A stretch of DNA of 64,000 nt from Hyphomicrobium sp. NDB2Meth4. Lineage in GTDB: Bacteria > Pseudomonadota > Alphaproteobacteria > Rhizobiales > Hyphomicrobiaceae. Position 1 is the stretch's first letter. Every line of letters begins with the position of its first letter. The notes under the pieces were generated by a model. The model had not been told where the DNA came from and did no database searches. It was given only the letters and a program-made list of their open reading frames with translations. Shown here piece after piece: positions 56,564 to 64,000 of the stretch. Made by a program: the position numbers and the translations under genes. The DNA lies in the NCBI RefSeq assembly GCF_900117445.1, contig NZ_FPEJ01000001.1, positions 548,501 to 612,500 of the forward strand, in the 5' to 3' direction.

Positions 56564-57529
56564 ATGGAATATAAGGACTACTACAAGATCCTCGGCGTCG
56601 AGCGGAACGCCTCGCAGGACGACATCAAGCGCGCATACCGCAAGATGGCGCGCACCTTTCATCCAGACGTGAACAAAGAGGCCGGCGCCGAGGCCAAGTT
56701 CAAGGACGCCGGCGAAGCCTACGAAGTCCTCAAGGACCCCGAGAAGCGCGCCGCCTACGACGAGCTCGGCGCCAACTGGCAGCAGGGCCAGCAGTTCCGC
56801 CCGCCGCCCAACTGGGATCAGGGCTTCGAATTCTCCGGCGGCGGCTACACCGAGGCGGACCCCTCGCAGTTCTCCGATTTCTTCGAAGGCCTGTTCGGCC
56901 AGGCGCGTGCGCGCGGGGCACGTGGCGGCGGCCGCAGTGGCTTTTCCCAGCGCGAGTTCCACGCCCAGGGCGAGGACCATCACGCCAAGATCGTCATTCC
57001 GCTGCGCGACAGCTACACCGGTGCCAAGCGCGACATCACTCTGCGCGTGCCCGAGGTGGATGAGACGGGACACGTCGCCGTAAAAAACCGCACGCTTTCC
57101 GTCACCATCCCCAAAGGCGTCCGCGAAGGGCAGCACATCCGCCTCGCGGGTCAGGGCTCGCCCGGCATCGGCAAAGGTCAGCCGGGCGACCTATATCTCG
57201 AAGTGGCGTTCGAGCCCGACCCGGTCTTCAAGGTCGACGGCAAGGACGTCACCTTTGATCTGCCCATCGCGCCTTGGGAGGCGGCGCTCGGCGCATCGGT
57301 AAAGGCCCCGACGCCGGAGGGCGCGGTCATGCTGAAGATCCCGCCCGGCTCCACCAAGGGCCGCACCATGCGCCTCAAGGGCAAGGGCATCCCCGGCAAT
57401 CCTCCGGGCGATCTCAACGCCGTTCTGAAAATCGAACTACCGCCCGCCGACACCGAAAAGGCCAAGGAACTATATAAAGAAATGGAGCGCGAGATGCCGT
57501 TCAATCCGCGCGCGGGCTTGGGAGTGTAA
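56564..57529 (+). CDS. cbpA: Curved DNA-binding protein / DnaJ-like co-chaperone CbpA
   Basis: 321 residues. J domain (1-70) with HPD at 33-35, a Gly/Phe-rich linker, then the two C-terminal substrate-binding domains (KIVIPLRDSYTGAKRDITLRVPE...). No zinc-finger CxxCxGxG repeats, so CbpA rather than DnaJ. Stimulates DnaK. Its stop lies 3 bp before cbpM. Confidence 0.95.
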   Translation: MEYKDYYKILGVERNASQDDIKRAYRKMARTFHPDVNKEAGAEAKFKDAGEAYEVLKDPEKRAAYDELGANWQQGQQFRPPPNWDQGFEFSGGGYTEADPSQFSDFFEGLFGQARARGARGGGRSGFSQREFHAQGEDHHAKIVIPLRDSYTGAKRDITLRVPEVDETGHVAVKNRTLSVTIPKGVREGQHIRLAGQGSPGIGKGQPGDLYLEVAFEPDPVFKVDGKDVTFDLPIAPWEAALGASVKAPTPEGAVMLKIPPGSTKGRTMRLKGKGIPGNPPGDLNAVLKIELPPADTEKAKELYKEMEREMPFNPRAGLGV

Positions 57530-57532
57530 CCG

Positions 57533-57883
57533 ATGCCAGCCGATACCAAGCAGAGCCAGCCCACCCTCGTCGTACTCGATGAAGAGGAAGTCACGCTTGG
57601 CGAGCTCACGCGCACCTGCCGCGTGCACGCCGAATGGGTGATGGAGCTGATCGACGAAGGCGTGATCGAGCCGCGCGGTCTTTCCGAAGGCGCCAAGTCG
57701 CAGCAGTGGCGCTTCTCCGCGACGACCATCGTGCGCATCGAGAAGGCGCGCCGCCTGCAACGCGATCTCGGCGTCAACCTGCCGGGCGTAGCCCTCGCGT
57801 TGGAGCTGCTCGATCGCATCGACGCGCTCGAAGCACGCCTGCGCACGACGTCCACGCGCCCCGACCCGCACGACGCCGATTAA
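57533..57883 (+). CDS. cbpM: Chaperone modulator CbpM
   Basis: 116 residues with a MerR-like fold signature (EEVTLGELTRTCRVHAEWVMELIDEGVIEPRG...WRFSATTIVRIEKARRLQRDLGVNLPGVALALELLDRIDALEARL). CbpM binds the J domain of CbpA and inhibits its co-chaperone activity. Coupled to cbpA. Confidence 0.92.
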   Translation: MPADTKQSQPTLVVLDEEEVTLGELTRTCRVHAEWVMELIDEGVIEPRGLSEGAKSQQWRFSATTIVRIEKARRLQRDLGVNLPGVALALELLDRIDALEARLRTTSTRPDPHDAD

Positions 57884-57907
57884 CTTCTCAACCGTTCGAA
57901 TCGCCTA

Positions 57908-57930
57908 ACCTCTCCCCGCTGGGGAGAGGT
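57908..57930. repeat. Palindromic intergenic hairpin
   Basis: ACCTCTCCCC-GCT-GGGGAGAGGT, a 10-bp perfect stem with a 3-nt loop, between cbpM and xerC. CCTCTCCCC...GGGGAGAGG hairpins recur between genes in rhizobial genomes; only one copy is seen in this window. Confidence 0.5.
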
Positions 57931-57959
57931 CGCGAACACAGCGAACGGTGAGGGGGCAC

Positions 57960-58916
57960 GTGTCTACGACCGCCGACGACATCGCAGAGCTTGAGCTGCC
58001 GCTCGGCGCCGATCTCGAGCGCGCCGTCGCCGCCTGGCTTGCGCACCTGCGCCACGAGCGCGGTCACGCCGACAAGACGCTCGAAGCCTATGACCGCGAC
58101 GTGCGCCAGTTCCTCGCCTTTCTTGCCCGCGACCTCGGCCATCCGCCCTGCCTCGCCGATCTCGCTCGCCTAGATCTCAAAGTCTTCCGCGGCTTCCTCG
58201 CCTCGCGCCGCCGCACTGGCACTGTCAGCCGATCTCTCGCGCGCTCGCTCTCTGCGTTGCGCCAGCTCTTCCGTTGGCTCGAAGCCAAGGACATCGTCGA
58301 GAACCGCGCCATCCTCAAGCTTGCGATGCCAAAGGTTCCGCACTCGGTGCCAAAGCCCTTGACCGTCGCCAAGGCTGCAGAAGTTGTAGAGGCGCGCGGT
58401 GAAGCCGAACTCGATTGGGTCAATGCCCGCGACGTCGCCGTGCTGCTCCTGCTCTATGGCTGCGGACTGCGCATTGCCGAAGCGCTCAGCCTCAAGACCA
58501 AGGACGCGCCGACAGTGGAGCGCGACGTGCTTCGCGTCGTCGGCAAGGGCGAGAAGGAACGCCTCGTTCCCGTGCTCCCCATCGTGCGCCAAGCCATCGC
58601 CCGCTATCGCGAACTCTGCCCTTATCAGCTCGAACCCGATGCCCCGATCTTCCGTGGCGCCAAGGGCGGGCCACTGTCGCCGCGCATCATCCAGCTCGCC
58701 ATGCAGCGTCTGCGCGGCGAACTCGGACTGCCCGCGACCGCCACACCGCACGCGCTTCGCCACTCGTTCGCGACGCACCTTCTGTCCGCCGGCGGCGACC
58801 TTCGCCAGATCCAGGAGCTGCTCGGGCACGCCTCCCTTTCCACGACGCAGGCCTATACTGAAGTCGACCGGGAACGCCTTCTTGCCGTCTATGACGCAGC
58901 TCACCCGCGCTCATAA
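57960..58916 (+). CDS. xerC: Tyrosine recombinase XerC
   Basis: 318 residues from GTG 57960; another in-frame GTG at 57948 is equally possible, both following G-rich sequence. N-terminal SAM-like core-binding domain (about 20-105) and catalytic domain with Arg (GCGLRIAEAL), Lys (GKGEKERLVPV), HALRHSFATHLLSAG, His (LLGHASLSTTQ) and Tyr (AYTEVDRERL). Resolves chromosome dimers at dif with XerD. Confidence 0.94.
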   Translation: MSTTADDIAELELPLGADLERAVAAWLAHLRHERGHADKTLEAYDRDVRQFLAFLARDLGHPPCLADLARLDLKVFRGFLASRRRTGTVSRSLARSLSALRQLFRWLEAKDIVENRAILKLAMPKVPHSVPKPLTVAKAAEVVEARGEAELDWVNARDVAVLLLLYGCGLRIAEALSLKTKDAPTVERDVLRVVGKGEKERLVPVLPIVRQAIARYRELCPYQLEPDAPIFRGAKGGPLSPRIIQLAMQRLRGELGLPATATPHALRHSFATHLLSAGGDLRQIQELLGHASLSTTQAYTEVDRERLLAVYDAAHPRS

Positions 58917-59036
58917 AGCCCCGTAAAACGGGCGTTCAGAGCACGTCTTGGTAAACGGCGACGCATTTTTGCCTCTTTTCTTCGGCGCTTGCGCTGTAAA
59001 AGCAGGCACCAAGCTGCACCGGAGTAGAAAAGTCGT

Positions 59037-60089
59037 ATGCGCCTACGTTCGCGTTTCGCTGTCGCCATCATGGCAGTCGCAGCCGCACTCTCGGCCGCCG
59101 ATGCCAACGCCACAGACAAGTCGAAGGATTCCGACAAGGAAGCCCCTGCTGCCGCCGCCCAAACGTGCCGCGGCAACGACATGCTCGCCGAGACCGAGGC
59201 CCGCAATCCGCAAGCCTACGCCGCCATCATGGCCGCCGCTGCTTCTGCCAAGAACGCGGACGCCATCCTCTGGAAGATCGAGAAGGAAGGCCGCCCGACC
59301 TCCTACCTGTTTGGCACCGTGCATTTGACCGACGATCGCGTCACCAGCCTGTCACCAGCCGTCAAGGATGCCATCAAAGCTTCAAAGACAGTCGCGCTCG
59401 AAGTCTCCGACATCTCCGAGACCGCAACGTCCACCGTCATTGCCAAGTCTGCGCCGCTCGTAATGTTCACTGACGGGCGCCGCCTCGACGGTCTACTCTC
59501 GACCAGCGAGTACGACGTCGTCAAATCCATCATTGGCCGCTCCGGAATGCCGGTGGATCTGGCGGCACTGTTCAAGCCGTGGATCGTTACCATGATCCTT
59601 TCAACGTCGGACTGCGAGCGCGCCAAGGTGCAGAGCGGCGCCCGCGTGCTCGACATGAAGATCGCCGAAATCGGCAAGTCCGAGGGCAAGGACGTCATCG
59701 GTCTCGAAACCATCTCGACACAAATCGAAGCGCTCGCTTCGGTCCCCGAGAAGCAGCAGCTCGACATGCTGCGCTCCAGCCTGCGCTTTGCCGATCGCAC
59801 CGACGACATGATGGAAACGCTGGTGCAGCTCTACCTGAAGCGCAAGATCAGCGCCGCACTGCCGTTCCAGATCGCGCTCGCCAAGGAAGCGGGCATTGGC
59901 GATGAAGCCTTCGCTGGCTTCCAGCAGAAGCTCATCTTCGAGCGCAACGCGAAGATGGCCGCTGTCGCCGAACCCCTGCTCGACAAGGGCGGCGTCTTCG
60001 TCGCCGTCGGCGCGTTGCATCTTCCCGGCGACCTTGGCCTCGTCGAGCTGATCCGTAACGCCGGCTACACCGTCACCCCGGTGGAGTAA
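59037..60089 (+). CDS. TraB/GumN family protein
   Basis: 350 residues. Signal peptide (MRLRSRFAVAIMAVAAALSAADANA, about 25). The family motifs are FGTVHLTDDRV near the N-terminus and GALHLPGDLGLVELIRNAGYTVTPV at the C-terminus; the two conserved Gly-x-x-His elements suggest a metal-dependent hydrolase related to the Tiki proteases, but this is not shown for the bacterial members. Periplasmic. Single gene. Confidence 0.9.
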   Translation: MRLRSRFAVAIMAVAAALSAADANATDKSKDSDKEAPAAAAQTCRGNDMLAETEARNPQAYAAIMAAAASAKNADAILWKIEKEGRPTSYLFGTVHLTDDRVTSLSPAVKDAIKASKTVALEVSDISETATSTVIAKSAPLVMFTDGRRLDGLLSTSEYDVVKSIIGRSGMPVDLAALFKPWIVTMILSTSDCERAKVQSGARVLDMKIAEIGKSEGKDVIGLETISTQIEALASVPEKQQLDMLRSSLRFADRTDDMMETLVQLYLKRKISAALPFQIALAKEAGIGDEAFAGFQQKLIFERNAKMAAVAEPLLDKGGVFVAVGALHLPGDLGLVELIRNAGYTVTPVE

Positions 60090-60117
60090 CTCACGTCTTC
60101 GTCATCGCGCGGCAGCC

Positions 60118-60139
60118 AGGGCGCAAGGCGCCCCGGCGC
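60118..60139. repeat. Second copy of 22-bp GC hairpin repeat
   Basis: Identical to 32006-32027 and containing GGGCGC-AAG-GCGCCC. Lies between the convergent TraB/GumN and lpdA genes. Confidence 0.6.
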
Positions 60140-60242
60140 CCCGCTCCGATCGCCCGAGCATCTACCAACGAGAGCGTGAATCGGCAGCGGCGACAAATGC
60201 GCTGGCTATCAGCGAACTCCAACACCGTTGGACGACGTCGCT

Positions 60243-61643
60243 CTAAAAATGAATAGCGCGCTTGTCGACGGCGAGCGCAGCTTCCTTGACGGCTTCGCTC
60301 AAGGTCGGGTGCGCGTGACAGGTCCGCGCCAGATCCTCGGCCGAGCCACTGAACTCCATCAGCACCGCGCACTCCGCGATCAGCTCCGACGCGTTGGTAC
60401 CGATGATGTGCGCGCCCAGCACACGGTCTGTCGCAGCATCCGCGAGGATCTTCACGAAACCATCGGTCTGCTGGTTCGCCTTGGCGCGGCCGTTCGCCGT
60501 GAACGGGAACTTGCCGACGTTGTAGGCGACGCCAGCCGCCTTCAGCTCTTCCTCGGTCTTGCCGACGCTCGCCACTTCCGGGGCCGTATAGACCACCCCA
60601 GGAATGACATTGTAGTTCACGTGCCCCGCCTGCCCGGCGAGGATCTCCGCAACTGCAATGCCCTCGTCCTCGGCCTTGTGCGCCAGCATCGGACCTTCGA
60701 TCACATCGCCAATCGCATAGATGCCCGGCACGCTCGACTGATAGTGCTCATCCACCACCACGCGCCCGCGGCCATCGAGATTGACGCCCGCTTCCGCAAG
60801 TCCGAGCCCACCCGTGAACGGCACGCGTCCGATGGCGACGAGAACCACATCCGTCTCGATCGTTGCCGCATCCCCGCCCTGCGCCGGCTCTATCGTCACA
60901 ATCTGCGCAGCGCCCTTCTTTTTGATGCCTGTCACCTTGTGACCGAGCTTGAACGCCATGCCCTGCTTGGAAAGCGTGCGCTGCAGCTGCTTGGCCACCT
61001 CGCCGTCCATGCCCGGCAGGATGCGATCGAGAAACTCGACGACCGTCACCTCCGCGCCGAGTCGCCGCCACACCGAACCAAGCTCCAACCCGATCACGCC
61101 ACCGCCGATCACCAAAAGCCGCTTCGGCACATTCTCCAGCGACAACGCCCCGGTCGACGACACGACGGCTTTCTCGTCGATCTCGATACCCGGCAGCTTG
61201 GCGACATCCGATCCCGTGGCGATCACGATCGACTTTGCATCGACGTCCTGCTTCTCGCCGTTGATGAACGTCACCTCGACCGCGCCCGGTCCTTTAATGC
61301 GGCCCGTGCCGTGGAAATGATCCACCTTGTTCTTGCGTAGCAGGAACGCGACGCCATCGGTGTTGCCCTTCACCGCCGCATCTTTGAATTCCAGCATCTT
61401 GCCAAGGTCGAGCTTGGGGCTCACCTCGATGCCCATGTTGGCAAATGCGTGGCCCGCTTCATCGAACAGCTCGGAGGCGTGCAGCAGCGCCTTCGAAGGA
61501 ATGCAGCCGACGTTGAGGCATGTGCCCCCGAACGTCGCCCGCTTCTCCACCATCGCCACCTTCATTCCGAGCTGGCTGGCGCGAATGGCGCACACATAGC
61601 CGCCCGGCCCTGCACCGATGACGATCAGATCGTAGGCGGCCAC
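60243..61643 (-). CDS. lpdA: Dihydrolipoyl dehydrogenase (E3)
   Basis: 466 residues, all motifs intact: FAD GAGPGG near residue 10-15, redox disulfide C42/C47 in [16 protein letters not shown] motif [11 protein letters not shown], second FAD motif YAIGDV, and His445/Glu450 in HPTLSE. Reoxidises lipoamide of the 2-oxoglutarate (and other) dehydrogenase complexes. Downstream of odhB with a VOC gene in between. Confidence 0.97.
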   Translation of the reverse strand: MAAYDLIVIGAGPGGYVCAIRASQLGMKVAMVEKRATFGGTCLNVGCIPSKALLHASELFDEAGHAFANMGIEVSPKLDLGKMLEFKDAAVKGNTDGVAFLLRKNKVDHFHGTGRIKGPGAVEVTFINGEKQDVDAKSIVIATGSDVAKLPGIEIDEKAVVSSTGALSLENVPKRLLVIGGGVIGLELGSVWRRLGAEVTVVEFLDRILPGMDGEVAKQLQRTLSKQGMAFKLGHKVTGIKKKGAAQIVTIEPAQGGDAATIETDVVLVAIGRVPFTGGLGLAEAGVNLDGRGRVVVDEHYQSSVPGIYAIGDVIEGPMLAHKAEDEGIAVAEILAGQAGHVNYNVIPGVVYTAPEVASVGKTEEELKAAGVAYNVGKFPFTANGRAKANQQTDGFVKILADAATDRVLGAHIIGTNASELIAECAVLMEFSGSAEDLARTCHAHPTLSEAVKEAALAVDKRAIHF

Positions 61644-61656
61644 GGCAGTTCTCCGT

Positions 61657-62085
61657 TCAAGGTCCTAAGGGAAGGGGCGCGCTGAACGCCCACACGTAAC
61701 CAAACGGGTCACGCACGCGTCCGTAGCGCATGACCCAGAAAGTGTCGGTCGCAGCGGCCGTCACCACCGCTCCGGCGGCGGCCGCTCGCGCGATGGCGCC
61801 ATCGACTTCCAGCGGCGAATTGAGATTGATCTGCACCGCCATGCTGCCCTTCTCTTCGGGCGAGGAACGCGGCGCAACATCAGTGATGTAGTCGGGAAAA
61901 TAATCCGAAAGCATGAAGTTGCCACCGAATGCCGAAAGCGACGCGTGTTGCACGCGCGCGCCATCAGCGGTCAACTCCTTGTACGCAACCTTCGCTCCAA
62001 AAGCCTTCTCGTAGAAGGCGATCGCCGCGGCCGCATTCTCAACGGTCAAATAGACCTCGATCGCAGAAATGACTTCCTCCGCCAT
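61657..62085 (-). CDS. VOC (glyoxalase/PhnB-like) family protein
   Basis: 142 residues, two beta-alpha-beta-beta-beta modules ([32 protein letters not shown]... and ...[17 protein letters not shown]). The substrate is unknown. Sits between odhB and lpdA on the same strand, with 29- and 13-bp gaps, so it is cotranscribed with the 2-oxoglutarate dehydrogenase genes. Confidence 0.9.
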   Translation of the reverse strand: MAEEVISAIEVYLTVENAAAAIAFYEKAFGAKVAYKELTADGARVQHASLSAFGGNFMLSDYFPDYITDVAPRSSPEEKGSMAVQINLNSPLEVDGAIARAAAAGAVVTAAATDTFWVMRYGRVRDPFGYVWAFSAPLPLGP

Positions 62086-62114
62086 GGTGCTTGCTCCTTA
62101 GCCATCGCACGGGC

Positions 62115-63377
62115 TTAGAGCTCCAATAGGAACCGCTGCGGATCTTCGAGACACTCTTTGACGCGAACAAGGAAAGCGACCGCCTCTTTGCCATCGACGA
62201 TGCGGTGATCGTAGCTGAGAGCGAGGTACATCATCGGGCGCGCCACGATTTCGCCATTGCGCACCACCGGGCGCTCCTCGATGCGATGCATCCCGAGGAT
62301 GCCCGACTGCGGCGCGTTGAGGATCGGCGTCGACATCAGCGAGCCATAAACGCCGCCGTTGGTGATCGTGAAGGTGCCGCCCTGCATCTCATCGATGCTC
62401 AGCTTGCCGTCGCGGGCGCGCTTACCGAAGTCGGAAATCTGTCCCTCGATCTCGGCGAGGCTCATTCGGTCGGCTTCACGCACCACCGGCACGACGAGGC
62501 CGCGCTCGGTCCCGACCGCCACGCCGATGTGATAGTAGTTCTTATAGATGATCTCATCGCCGTCGATCTCGGCGTTGACGGCCGGTATCTCCTTCAGCGC
62601 CTGCAGGCACGCCTTCACGAAGAAGCCCATGAAGCCGAGCTTCACCCCGTGGCGCTTCTCGAACAGATCCTTGTATTCGCTACGCAGTTTCATCACCGCG
62701 CCCATGTCGACGTCGTTGAACGTCGTCAGCATCGCCGCGGTGTTCTGCGCATCCTTGAGGCGCTGCGCGATCGTCTGGCGCAGACGCGTCATGCGCACAC
62801 GCTCCTCGCGCGCCGCATCATTCGATGGTGACGGAACGCGCAAATGCTGCGTCGGAACGGGAACTGGAGCCAGCCCACGAGCTGGAGCCGACGGCGGCGC
62901 GGGCTCGGGCGCCTTCTTCGCGGCCGGCGCCGGAACGTCCTCCTTCAGGACCTGTCCACGCTTGCCCGATCCCTTCACCTCACTGGCATCGATGCCCGCT
63001 TCAGCGAGCTTCTTGCTGGCAGCAGGGCTGGGCGGCATCGACGTTGCCGTTGCGGCGGGAGCGGCCTCGACCTTCGCAGGGGCTGCATCGGCCTTCTTTG
63101 GCTCTGGAGCCTTATCGGCCTTTGGGGCGGCTGCACCGGCTCCATTGGTGATCGCGCCGAGCAGCGCACCAACCGCAACCGTTTCGCCTTCCGTCGCCTT
63201 GATGTCACCGAGCACACCGGCCACGGGCGCGGGAACCTCGACCGTCACCTTGTCGGTTTCGAGCTCGACCAGCGGCTCATCCACATTCACCGTGTCGCCG
63301 GACTTCTTGAACCACTTTCCGACAATCGCCTCGGTGACGCTTTCGCCCAGGGTCGGCACACGAATTTCGGTCGCCAT
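62115..63377 (-). CDS. odhB: 2-oxoglutarate dehydrogenase E2 (dihydrolipoyllysine succinyltransferase)
   Basis: 420 residues from ATG 63377 (the frame begins four codons earlier at a GTG). Lipoyl domain with lysine in [15 protein letters not shown], Pro/Ala linker, E3-binding domain ([32 protein letters not shown]), and catalytic domain with [16 protein letters not shown] (His/Asp active site). Core of the 2-oxoglutarate dehydrogenase complex. Confidence 0.97.
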   Translation of the reverse strand: MATEIRVPTLGESVTEAIVGKWFKKSGDTVNVDEPLVELETDKVTVEVPAPVAGVLGDIKATEGETVAVGALLGAITNGAGAAAPKADKAPEPKKADAAPAKVEAAPAATATSMPPSPAASKKLAEAGIDASEVKGSGKRGQVLKEDVPAPAAKKAPEPAPPSAPARGLAPVPVPTQHLRVPSPSNDAAREERVRMTRLRQTIAQRLKDAQNTAAMLTTFNDVDMGAVMKLRSEYKDLFEKRHGVKLGFMGFFVKACLQALKEIPAVNAEIDGDEIIYKNYYHIGVAVGTERGLVVPVVREADRMSLAEIEGQISDFGKRARDGKLSIDEMQGGTFTITNGGVYGSLMSTPILNAPQSGILGMHRIEERPVVRNGEIVARPMMYLALSYDHRIVDGKEAVAFLVRVKECLEDPQRFLLEL

Positions 63378-63424
63378 TTTCCGTCTCACTTCCCCGCCAA
63401 ATTATCGTTGGCGCACGGTTGCGC

Positions 63425-64000
63425 TTACCCGTTCGCCGGGCCCGTCAATGCTGCTTCGACAAGTGTCTTTTGTTCGTTGAGATGCTTCGAGAGCTGCCCC
63501 GTCGCCGTCGATGCCGACGCCGGACGCCCCGCGTATACCGGCCGCTTGTACGTCGCGTTGATCCGCTCCAGCACCCACGTCAGATTCGGCTCGATGAAGC
63601 TCCACGCGCCCATGTTCTTGGGCTCTTCCTGGCACCACACGATCTCGGCCTGCGGGAACCGGCTCAGCTCATGCATCAGCGCGCGCGCCGGGAACGGGTA
63701 GAGCTGCTCCACGCGCAACAGGTAGACATTGTCGATGCCCGCGGCCTCGCGCGTCTCGTAAAGATCGTAGTAGACCTTGCCGGTGCTCAGCACGACGCGC
63801 TTGATGCGCTCGTCCGACACCAACTTGATCTTCTCGCTCGGCTTGTGTTCCGCATCGTCCCACAGCACGCGATGGAAGGTCGTGTCTGGCCCGAGATCGG
63901 CGAGCGGCGACACCACGCGCTTGTGGCGCAGCAGCGACTTCGGCGTCATCAGGATCAGCGGCTTGCGGAACTTGCGCTTCATCTGCCGCCGCAGAATGTG
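63425..64000 (-). CDS. odhA: 2-oxoglutarate dehydrogenase E1, C-terminal end (truncated by window edge)
   Basis: The last 191 residues; the frame is open to base 64000 (HILRRQMKRKFRKPLILMTPKSLLRH). Contains the conserved C-terminal transketolase-type region (KRVVLSTGKVYYDL, LYPFPARALMHELSRFPQAEIVWCQEEPKNMGAWSFI). 47 bp upstream of odhB, same strand: standard odhA-odhB order. Confidence 0.96.
   Translation of the reverse strand, partial: HILRRQMKRKFRKPLILMTPKSLLRHKRVVSPLADLGPDTTFHRVLWDDAEHKPSEKIKLVSDERIKRVVLSTGKVYYDLYETREAAGIDNVYLLRVEQLYPFPARALMHELSRFPQAEIVWCQEEPKNMGAWSFIEPNLTWVLERINATYKRPVYAGRPASASTATGQLSKHLNEQKTLVEAALTGPANG

Noticed and set aside
60228-61340. 370-codon open frame antisense to lpdA
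   Set aside because: Shadow of a canonical LpdA.

Overview
The window looks like a chromosomal segment of a high-GC alphaproteobacterium of the order Hyphomicrobiales (Rhizobiales). The evidence is the rpmH-rnpA-yidC-engB-argB order, an F1-only ATP synthase operon (atpH-A-G-D-C with no F0 genes), a PduO-type cobalamin adenosyltransferase beside etfBA and a 3-hydroxybutyryl-CoA dehydrogenase, a HIG1-type twin-membrane protein, xerC close to priA, and an odhA-odhB-lpdA block. A Hyphomicrobium-like genus is plausible, but the sequence alone does not prove it. Both ends cut genes: an RND efflux permease on the left and 2-oxoglutarate dehydrogenase E1 on the right.

Layout. 1-5 kb: end of an RND pump, mntH under a perfect Fur/Mur-type palindrome, a membrane diguanylate cyclase and a porin. 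5-13 kb: a metallopeptidase gene divergent from a three-gene cluster of transglutaminase-DUF2126, permuted ATP-grasp fused to alpha-E, and a second transglutaminase, which together suggest a peptide/amide modification system. 13-18 kb: a yhiI-rbbA-yhhJ type ABC exporter. 18.5-21.3 kb: a periplasmic DsbA-like protein, a divergent SDR/AraC pair and tRNA-Arg(ACG). 21.4-24.5 kb: a two-gene operon coding for a flavin disulfide reductase homologue that has lost all its redox residues, followed by a sensor histidine kinase. 24.6-32 kb: rpmH, rnpA, yidC, engB, an unusual Clp_N/proline-rich membrane protein, argB and a HAD nucleotidase. 32-36.6 kb: hbd-etfA-etfB, rhomboid, adenosyltransferase and HIG1. 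36.7-41 kb: envC-ctpA (cell division/periplasmic proteolysis) and two RppH-type Nudix genes.

41-47 kb: the F1 ATPase operon, here interrupted by a small cysteine protein (between atpC and atpD), by ohr (between atpD and atpG) and by a palindromic repeat (between atpG and atpA). 47-54 kb: an accessory stretch with a YqjI-like His-rich PadR regulator, an orphan FdsD, a GntR regulator, small secreted or zinc-ribbon proteins, a type III polyketide synthase with a fragment of a second copy, and an HNH protein. 54-64 kb: priA, cbpA-cbpM, xerC, a TraB/GumN protein and lpdA, VOC protein, odhB, odhA.

Two units deserve most attention. One is the cysteine-less pyridine-nucleotide reductase homologue operonic with a histidine kinase (21419-24514), a candidate undescribed redox or nucleotide-sensing module. 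The other is the ATP-grasp/transglutaminase/metallopeptidase locus (5026-13136).
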